Shown: piece by piece, positions 52,850 through 60,600 of the stretch | Layout of the letters: every line of letters starts with the position of its first letter | Numbering within the stretch: position 1 is the stretch's first letter | Source of the DNA: Granulosicoccus sp964594905 | GTDB taxonomy: Bacteria; Pseudomonadota; Gammaproteobacteria; Granulosicoccales; Granulosicoccaceae | NCBI GenBank assembly: GCA_964594905.1 | Contig: CAZQOI010000001.1 | Location: forward strand, 62,001-126,000 | Direction of reading: 5' to 3' | Length of the DNA: 64,000 nucleotides | Program-made: the position numbers and the translations under genes | Notes under the pieces: model-generated | Told to the model about the DNA's origin: nothing | Database searches by the model: none | Seen by the model: the letters and a program-made list of their open reading frames with translations, nothing else

Positions 52850-54382
52850 TTAATTGTTGTCTATTTTGTCCGAAATCAGATCCTGTATAGGAGGCGGTAA
52901 TTCCGAATCTTTTTCAGAGTGGCTCTGACACTCCATGACCATCAGAGATATACCAACTATAACGAGTAATCGTAAGCCCCATGACCGTTTGTATTTTTCG
53001 AAGAGTGTAGGTGGCGAATTATTGATTTCAGCATCCGCTGTTTTTTCAATGCTTTCTATTTTTGTATCAGTGTTACTGGCTAATGATTCAGGTGGATTCC
53101 GGTAGTCCGGAGGAGGGCGTTTAGTCCATTTGTCTATTCCGAGGTTTTCTGAGATCTCCGAGATAACTGACTGCACTCTGGATTTTGCTAAAGACACAGC
53201 ATTAGCTGCTTCATTAAACGAGGTGGAAATATTGGCCACTTCTTCTTCGTAAGTGGCGTCGTAGTAATGTATGTGCAAACGATTTTCAAGTCGAATAAAT
53301 CTGACTAAATATTGATCTTCATAGATATATAATTCTTCGTTCATGGGGCCTTGGTCAAACCAAGTGAACAAAGTATGTAAATCAGATAGGTAATAACAAG
53401 CAGGAATATGCAAATACAAGTTTTCCTCACTGTTGATTAGCCACAGATTTAAACCAAAATAGCTTTGTATGCCTGGGCTTTTCAAACTTGGAGATTCATT
53501 GATTTCGTTTGCACGATTAAAATGTGTGCTTAGATCCTCGATAGCCTGCAATGCTGCTTTGCTACTAATCCTTCCTGTTGGCCTAGAAATAATATTTTCC
53601 TGAACGTGTCGTTCAAAGTCATTGTGTCGGAAGCTGTCTTTTGGATCTGAGTCTCCGATGTACAAGTAATGATGTATATCGAAGAAAATATCAATGTTTA
53701 GCTCATCAATTTCTGTCGAGTATTGTTGCCAATTATCACTATAGGGCCCAGAGAACAGTTGGTTTACTTCGCTAGAGTTCGTGTGTTGGATTTTTGGTTT
53801 AGAAAATTTCTGATTAAAAAATTCATCTGCCAGCTCTTTGCAATGTTGGTTTTTCCATTCGACTATGAGTTCTTCCGTTGCGCTATTTCCAACTGGCCCA
53901 TAGTCCCATTCGATTTCTCCCGACAGTTTTGAATACAGTAAGGCGAGACGTTCGGAGACATTAAATCTCTTTCCTAAATACTCATCCAGCGGTTGTTTCC
54001 ACTGTGGGCTTTTTTTCTCCACGATGCTTGACGTCAGTAGTGCGAACCAACCTTGGATCTCAGGCTTGGAGTACATAACCCACTGGATACGCTCCTGTTT
54101 TAATATGCCGTCTCTTCTTTCCCAACCGACAACGTATCTTTCGCGAGCAGCAAAGTGCTCTATCCCTTCTTGAGTCATCCAGGAGCTTTCGTATGTGCTG
54201 GCAATGCCTCCTGTATTGTCAAAGCCGTGTCCATCGCGATCGAAAACGCTGTCATAAGCATATTTAAGACGTTCAACAGTGCCGAAAAAGTCGAAAAATC
54301 CCATTGTCGCCTGACACAAGGCATCGTGAGGGTTCTTGATGTTGGTATCTACAGGAAATAATTGATATTCGTTATCTGACAT
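52850..54382 (-). CDS. RHS-island protein with novel ~190-residue domain, C-terminal membrane helix
   Basis: 510 residues of no recognised family. Residues ~1-190 are a copy of the domain found twice in the next gene: NIKNPHDAL, GFDNTGGIASTYESSWM, YSKPEIQGWFALL and WDYGPVGNSATEE are the shared marks. Residues ~200-400 form a second domain with many aromatic residues (IDIFFDIHHYLYIGDSD, FGLNLWLINSEENLYLHIP). A Pro/Ser-rich stretch then leads to one hydrophobic helix (SWGLRLLVIVGISLMVMEC) and a short acidic tail, so it is probably membrane-attached with its bulk in the cytoplasm. Its start overlaps the 570-residue gene by 11 bases. AT-rich. An immunity or effector-associated role is inferred from position only. 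Confidence 0.6.
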   Translation of the reverse strand: MSDNEYQLFPVDTNIKNPHDALCQATMGFFDFFGTVERLKYAYDSVFDRDGHGFDNTGGIASTYESSWMTQEGIEHFAARERYVVGWERRDGILKQERIQWVMYSKPEIQGWFALLTSSIVEKKSPQWKQPLDEYLGKRFNVSERLALLYSKLSGEIEWDYGPVGNSATEELIVEWKNQHCKELADEFFNQKFSKPKIQHTNSSEVNQLFSGPYSDNWQQYSTEIDELNIDIFFDIHHYLYIGDSDPKDSFRHNDFERHVQENIISRPTGRISSKAALQAIEDLSTHFNRANEINESPSLKSPGIQSYFGLNLWLINSEENLYLHIPACYYLSDLHTLFTWFDQGPMNEELYIYEDQYLVRFIRLENRLHIHYYDATYEEEVANISTSFNEAANAVSLAKSRVQSVISEISENLGIDKWTKRPPPDYRNPPESLASNTDTKIESIEKTADAEINNSPPTLFEKYKRSWGLRLLVIVGISLMVMECQSHSEKDSELPPPIQDLISDKIDNN

Positions 54383-56084
54383 GAATTTTTTTCACTGCGA
54401 TAGCGCCATCGATATTGCTTAGGTACACGCGAAAGTTCAGCCCATTGTGAGTGACAGTTTCACCTATTACGCTACCTGAAGTTGCTCGGCGATATTTTTT
54501 GTTTGCATTTTTGTAGGCTATTTCTCCAGCGGTTTTGGACATTTTGGAAAAGTCTTTGTCGGAGATAACGTCTGGATAGTACACACATGTTGAGTTTTCT
54601 CTTAAATAGAGAATTTGATTAAAATTATCTCGCTTGACAGTTCCGTCCTCCACCATTGGTAGCTGGTAGCTTACTCGCTCTCCTATGACGGTTCCTTCGT
54701 GGTCATAAATAGGATCTACCAAATCATTTTTAATTGCTGCTACAGGAGGATCAAGATTGAACGGATTTTCAAGTGCTGCGATAAATTCGTTTTGATTGTG
54801 CCCTACAGTTAAACCACCAATGAAGTTTATGTGAGGAGTGATAGGTTTTAGCTTATGAATATTTTCATGAGTTACACCTGCGAAGCCGCTTCCCGCGTAT
54901 TGGAGAAGGTATTTATCGAGGTCCTCGTTGTGGAGCTGTTGCCAATGTTGCTTCGAATCTGAAGTGGCATTTTTTCCAATAGGTCCAAAATCCCACTGCG
55001 CATTGCCAGATAATTTCTCTCGAAGTTTTTCGATCCGCTTCACTGAGTCAAATCTGCCTGCAAGGAAGTTGTCGATCTTTTCTTTTCTACCTTTTATTCG
55101 TTTTCTACCAAGGTGCAAAGCGAGAAGTGCTATCCAACCTTCGATTTCATCTTTTGAATACGCGATACATAGATCATTTTGAACTGTGTCAGGTACTGCC
55201 ACATAACATTCACCGTCTTCAAACCTACTAATACCTTCGCGTTCCATCCACTCATTTTCATATGTGCATGTGATTTTACCGAGATTGTCGAATTCATATC
55301 CATTTTCGTCGAGTATTTGCCGAAATGCTTCTATTAGCTGGTCAGTTTCTTCGAATTGATAGAGAAATCCCTCTAAAGGCACAAAGAGTGCCGTGTGAGG
55401 GTTTTTTATGTTTATGTTAGAAGGAAACAATTTTCCTTTACTGGGCGCTGAGCTAATCGGTGACTCGGATTCCTTAACTAGCTTCAACCCTTGCGATTGA
55501 AAGTCTGTATTGACATATTTGAAGTACTCATCCGCCAGTGATTTTCTATGCATTGCTTTCCACAAGTGGACATATTCATGTGTGGCCTGATTTCCTGCCG
55601 GGCCGTAGTCCCAATCAGCTTCACCGGCTAATTTTTGATACAGCGATGTTAGTCTGTTCAATACGCTATATCGACGTTCGAGCATGATAACTAACGGGCG
55701 TTTGAGATCTTCATTAATGTTCGCAGCGATCCCCAAAGCAAGTAGTGCCATCCAGCCTTCCAACTCTGGGAGCGAGTATTGAATGAAAGGATGGTCATTG
55801 CCACCTCCACCAACGAAAAAAAACTCCCAATCTGAAAAACGTTCGATTCCATACTCCTCCGTTAGCTCGTCGTCGTAAAGACAAGTTATAAAGCTCGTGT
55901 ATTCAAAGTTCAGGTTTCCTCTGTCAACAACAGAGCGAAAATATTCTTTTAATTCTTCGATAGACTTTGCGGCTGAGCTAATTGTTGCGGCGGCATCACA
56001 AATTGAAAGATGTGGATTTTCACGAGATTTGGCTAAAGAATACAGCCTGAAATTGGTATTTGAGGTTGACGTTGTCACTGTCAA
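54372..56084 (-). CDS. RHS-island protein with two copies of a novel domain and a distinct C-terminus
   Basis: 570 residues, unknown family. Two ~190-residue repeats lie at about 10-200 and 215-410. Shared marks are RENPHLSI / NIKNPHTAL, the EEYGIERF / EREGISRF step, SLPELEGWMALLAL / SKDEIEGWIALLAL, a KLAGEADWDYGPAGNQAT / KLSGNAQWDFGPIGKNAT block and the HxxxLADE helix. The last ~150 residues differ (PITPHINFIGGLTVGHN, YDHEGTVIGERVSYQLP, IGETVTHNGLNFRVYL, ending AVKKIHVR) and look like a separate beta-rich domain. There is no signal or membrane helix. The gene belongs to the run downstream of the RHS toxin and is AT-rich. The function cannot be deduced. Confidence 0.6.
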   Translation of the reverse strand: MTVTTSTSNTNFRLYSLAKSRENPHLSICDAAATISSAAKSIEELKEYFRSVVDRGNLNFEYTSFITCLYDDELTEEYGIERFSDWEFFFVGGGGNDHPFIQYSLPELEGWMALLALGIAANINEDLKRPLVIMLERRYSVLNRLTSLYQKLAGEADWDYGPAGNQATHEYVHLWKAMHRKSLADEYFKYVNTDFQSQGLKLVKESESPISSAPSKGKLFPSNINIKNPHTALFVPLEGFLYQFEETDQLIEAFRQILDENGYEFDNLGKITCTYENEWMEREGISRFEDGECYVAVPDTVQNDLCIAYSKDEIEGWIALLALHLGRKRIKGRKEKIDNFLAGRFDSVKRIEKLREKLSGNAQWDFGPIGKNATSDSKQHWQQLHNEDLDKYLLQYAGSGFAGVTHENIHKLKPITPHINFIGGLTVGHNQNEFIAALENPFNLDPPVAAIKNDLVDPIYDHEGTVIGERVSYQLPMVEDGTVKRDNFNQILYLRENSTCVYYPDVISDKDFSKMSKTAGEIAYKNANKKYRRATSGSVIGETVTHNGLNFRVYLSNIDGAIAVKKIHVR

Positions 56085-56136
56085 TTCTCCTATCAGTAAT
56101 TGATTGAATCAGATCGAATATCTGTAATTACAAATC

Positions 56137-56811
56137 TTACGAATCTGCCACGGTATTTTCCCTCTCAAGCCATTTTTTTGCCTTAGCAATAGAGGATTCA
56201 ATATTGGAGGCTTCAAACTCTTCCTGATGCGTACGATTGCTGAATGTCTCGCTATATATGTTGTAGTACGATAGATTGTATGGGTCGACGTATATTTCAA
56301 CTGAACGATTGCGCGACTTGAAGGTGAATATAGATTGTGATGAAAGTTCGATCGTATCTTTGTAGCCGTATATATAATATTTTTCGTGAAAGTCGTGTTT
56401 CGAGCACGTATCTATAAGTTTTAGAATTGGTTTGCAATGCCAATTGTAATTGGACTCCTGATCTTTATAGTATTTTTTTACGTTTTCCCATTGGGTGACC
56501 GTATCCATACGGTCCCAATCATGACTTGAGCCTTTGTACCAGCCTTCAATAAATTCTCGAATTGTATTGGCCCAAAACCGAACGTCGCCGCTGCGCTCCA
56601 ATGCCCAAATGCCAGGCTCAGAATCTCGATAACAGAATTTGATAGCGTATTCGTCAAAGCATTCGCCGATTATTAGTAATATTTTATCTTCGGATAAATA
56701 AGCGTCTTCATTGCTGAATATCCGCCATTCTTCCCTCGGGTTGTGATATCCAGATCTAGAGGCGCGGCTTAGAAATTCGCTACATTCGAAGTTGTCAAAT
56801 TTGCTCTGCAT
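56137..56811 (-). CDS. RHS-island putative immunity protein, paralogue 2
   Basis: 224 residues, clearly paralogous to the 217-residue protein encoded next upstream: (C)SEFL, HNPREEWRIFSNED, LLIIGECFDEYAIKFCYRDS, GIWALERSGDV, REFIEGWY, WDRMDTVTQW and NYNWH all align. The IGExFDEYxIxFCY...GIWAL...EFIEGW pattern has a loose resemblance to SUKH (SMI1/KNR4) immunity proteins, which I cannot confirm. No signal peptide. The gene is strongly AT-rich and 27 bases from its paralogue. Tandem immunity-like copies are common behind polymorphic toxins. Confidence 0.6.
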   Translation of the reverse strand: MQSKFDNFECSEFLSRASRSGYHNPREEWRIFSNEDAYLSEDKILLIIGECFDEYAIKFCYRDSEPGIWALERSGDVRFWANTIREFIEGWYKGSSHDWDRMDTVTQWENVKKYYKDQESNYNWHCKPILKLIDTCSKHDFHEKYYIYGYKDTIELSSQSIFTFKSRNRSVEIYVDPYNLSYYNIYSETFSNRTHQEEFEASNIESSIAKAKKWLERENTVADS

Positions 56812-56838
56812 TGTTGGAATTGTTAGGACTGCAAATTC

Positions 56839-57492
56839 TTAACTTGTAAACCATTTCATTACCTGATCAATAGATTGCGTTAAATTGTTTGCATCATAAA
56901 TTTCAGGTTCAGAAACATTCTTTTGATTTTCACGAAACGACATTGTGTATTCGTTCGAGTCAGAGTTAATGCCTATAAACACTGATTTATTTTTTTGATT
57001 TTGAGGCTCTGTTTTACCTAGAGAGATTGATGCATGATTTTTTTCAGCAGTTATAGACGTCGATCTATTTAAACCGAGTTCAGCCCATTTTTGAATACAT
57101 TCAATCAGTGATCTTACGTTCCAGTTGTAGTGGATCAGATGATGCTGTAGGTATTTTTCCGTGCTCTTCCATCGGGATATGGTATCCATTTCGCTCCAGG
57201 TACTATCACTTTCCGGAAGCCAGCCTTCAACCATTTCGTGTAGGCGATCTGCATGTAAGGAGATATCACCATTGCTTGACAAGGCCCAGATTCCATCTTG
57301 TGATGCTTGATAACAGAATTCGATTTGATATTCGTCAAAAGTCTCACCGATAATCAAAAGCTGCCCATTGTCAGAAACACGACTTTTCTTGTTCGCGAAT
57401 ATCTCCCAAGCTTCATATGGGTGATACAGCCCCAATTGGTATTTCTCGCCAAGGTATTCTTGGCATCGGAATTTCTCGATAAGCTTATTCAT
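56839..57492 (-). CDS. RHS-island putative immunity protein, paralogue 1
   Basis: 217 residues, the first gene behind the RHS toxin (124 bases away, same strand), the usual place of the cognate immunity protein. The N-terminal half aligns with its neighbour: LYHPYEAWEIFANKK, LLIIGETFDEYQIEFCYQAS, DGIWALSSNGDI, HEMVEGWL, WSEMDTISRW and HYNWN. The C-terminal third diverges, as expected if it contacts a specific toxin. It is cytoplasmic and acidic. Neutralising the RHS C-terminal domain is an inference from location and pattern. Confidence 0.6.
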   Translation of the reverse strand: MNKLIEKFRCQEYLGEKYQLGLYHPYEAWEIFANKKSRVSDNGQLLIIGETFDEYQIEFCYQASQDGIWALSSNGDISLHADRLHEMVEGWLPESDSTWSEMDTISRWKSTEKYLQHHLIHYNWNVRSLIECIQKWAELGLNRSTSITAEKNHASISLGKTEPQNQKNKSVFIGINSDSNEYTMSFRENQKNVSEPEIYDANNLTQSIDQVMKWFTS

Positions 57493-57616
57493 TAGGGGCT
57501 GTACTAATTCTTCGACCTGATGAGCTATGTAATTTTCTTGGCTGCGCTAGTAGATATATTCTGTGGTGAAAGATATCAGATGGTCGCACAAAATCATAAT
57601 TTCCTACGACTACTGA

Positions 57617-60600
57617 TTAGGGGCTTGGGAACATTGTTACTACTTTCCAAACTCCGTTGATTCTTTCATATCTTACCGTCACGCTAGTTAGTGGGACAAG
57701 GTTTGAGCCACCACGTGGAACCCCTGAACCATATGTAATTCCAGGTGGAAGCTGATGCGTTACGGTCATTCGGTTTGGATTATTGGGGTTTGGAATGCCA
57801 TTTAGAAAGGCGTCCGTGTCTGGAGCTGTGTTTCTAAGCGCTGTTTCCAGTTGATGAGGAGAGTCAAATCTCGAGCTCATATGGGGTGGGTTGTTGCCCG
57901 GTGAAATCGATCCATCTGGTGCAATACGTTCGTTTGCTCTTCTTATCAACGCTTCATCTGAGACGTCAGGTCCATGACGGTCTAAGGTGTGGCTGTTTGG
58001 ATGTGATGTAAGTCTATCAACGAATTGATTGTCGATGCCGTCCGTCGAAGGTACTCTCCGATAACCGAGTACTTCTTGACCATTTTCACGATAACTGACT
58101 AATTGATAACCGTTATAGGGTTGGCCTTGAGCAATCTCGCCATCTCTTAGGATAATATTGCCGTTTTGATCTCGCTGGGTTCTAACAAAATTATCGGGAA
58201 GCACTTGACCATTTCGTACTACACCAACTCGAGCGCCATTTGATCCTGTGAGTACAATGTCGTCACCTGAATTTGTAAGCCTAACGCCGTTCGATTGTAG
58301 GCTTGTTAGCTGGTTGTCAATTCTTTGAAGACCATCGTTACCCAGTCGTAGTTGTAGCCTGCGAACCGCAACGTAGTCTAAATCTGCGAATGATTGGTAA
58401 TTTCGATATCGCAGCATTAGCGCAGCGTTTATACGTACCGAAGCGGCCGCCGCTACTCTGCCGGCAAGGGTAGAAATAGCAACGCCAGTAGCAGCGCCTG
58501 CTTGCGAAATTCTTGCCGCAAGCGCTCTTCCGATGGGTGTGCTCATGACGGCAGCAGATAACAAACGAGCTGCAACCGCTTCTATTGCAGCGCCAACAAG
58601 TAAAACTTGTGAAACTTGAGCCAGAAAATAAAAATTTTGATTTACTGCATCATTAGCGATTTGTTGTACTGCATAAGGTGGCAAATTGCCTGCGCCAACC
58701 ATTTCCTCGTGGACGTTGCCTACAGTATCAAGCAATACTTGGTACGAACGAGTTACTTCGGCCTCAAGAGCGCGGCGTTCGTCGCAGGGCCCTTGATCGT
58801 ATGTATCGAGTCCGGGTAGATATGCGCAGGGATTCTCTCCATGTAGTAGCAAATGCTGTTCGAGAGCATAGGTAGCATCAATAAACGCCAGATTCGCGTC
58901 AACAACACGTTGATCAGTCATCATGTTTGTTTGGAATCTGACTAACATCTCTTCAAACAGTGGTGTCAGATCAAGCAGTGCTGCACTAGTCATTGTGCAG
59001 TTGTCATCCAAAGGTAGGGACGCGTAGAGCGCGTTAAGATCGCTCTCAGTGAGAAGGTTTCCGACTGTTCTGCGAACGGTATTCGCTATTTCTTCGCAAG
59101 TTGTTCCTTCTGCGATGGTGAGAATAAACAGATGGTCTCTGGATGTTGGAAATTGGCTAGTGCCTTCATGGAGCTCGACGATCTGTTCGCCAGAAAGCTC
59201 GATTTGGGTGTTGGAGAAGCCATCATGATAAGTGTTGATATTTATTTCGTAATCAAGCACGCCCTCCGGGTCGTGGGATACGTGATAATTGATGTTAGTA
59301 AGATTTTGTCTGATAAGTAACGCCGTGCCAGTACCTTCGATATCGATTGCATCGCCGATAACATCAGAACAATCGTCGAACACGACAACGTTGAATTGTT
59401 GTACAAGTTGCTCGTTTTCTATTGCATCGTTATCCGCCGGGTTTGGGACAGAAACGTCACTAGGATTTGATACACCAAAGCCGGTATTGCTGTTTAAACT
59501 TGACGGATTCAATGAACCTGCTCGTGATTGCTGCCCCATCAAGGCGCTGCCACTGATGACGTCTAGTCCGAGTACATCGGCACTGCCCAGAAGGTCGTTA
59601 TCAGCGTAAGCGTAGGTGTTCATGCCTCCTTGCAATCCTATTGGATCGGAGGTCAGATAACGACCGGTTGCCGGATCGTAGTCACGTAGGTAATTGTAGA
59701 GTGTGCCGGTCTCAGTATCGTGGTACTGGCCGGGGCGTCGATGATTGAAACTGATTTCAGCGACATCAAGCGATGCTGCTCCGGTAGGTGAGTAGTCAGC
59801 TTTCCATACGATTGACTGATCATCATTGGTTATCAGTCTTGGGGTGCCAAGATGGTCTCCGTGTATCGCATACGGCGTTCCATTATCGAGCTGCACTACC
59901 GGTTGATGATTCAGAAAAACACTTTGGCGCATGACGTCGGTCTCGCCATCGATCTCTGCGGTCAGTGTATGCCCGTCATACAGAAAGTAGGTGACGCGCC
60001 TTTGACCTTGGTCGTAACTTACCTTACGTATTCGTTGGCCGAAGCTGTTGTAGGTATATTCAGCAACCAAGGTATCATCTGAAAAAACACGTAATGGTCT
60101 TTGTTCGGCGTTATATTCATATCGCAGGCCGCTGATGGTGACTTCAGGTGATCCAGCCTCATTGAATTGCTGTTCAGCACTGATGCCACTATTGTGATCC
60201 GTACTCAATAACAGTCGATTACCATCACCGGGTAATGGATAATGAAATTCTGTTGAATTGACTTCATTGCCATGGCTGGAGCGGGACTGCAGCCGATTGC
60301 CAGCATTGTCATAGGAATATTGGTAATCGCCCGATGGCGATGAGACCGATGCCAACCTCCCTCGATCGTAGCTAAACTGCTGCTCGATAGAGTTCTCATT
60401 GATACCGACAATGCGCCCATAGTTGTCATAGCGATAACTCAGCTTGAGTGCGGGGTCGATATTGATATCAGTAACACGACCATCGGGAGAAAAACGTCGT
60501 TCGGTTCTGATGCCATTGTGAGATAGGTAGCCCGAGCTACCATCTCGTGAGTCAATGTCGATTTCCGCGAGCAAGGTTTCCTGGCGGAGTCCAAACAAGG

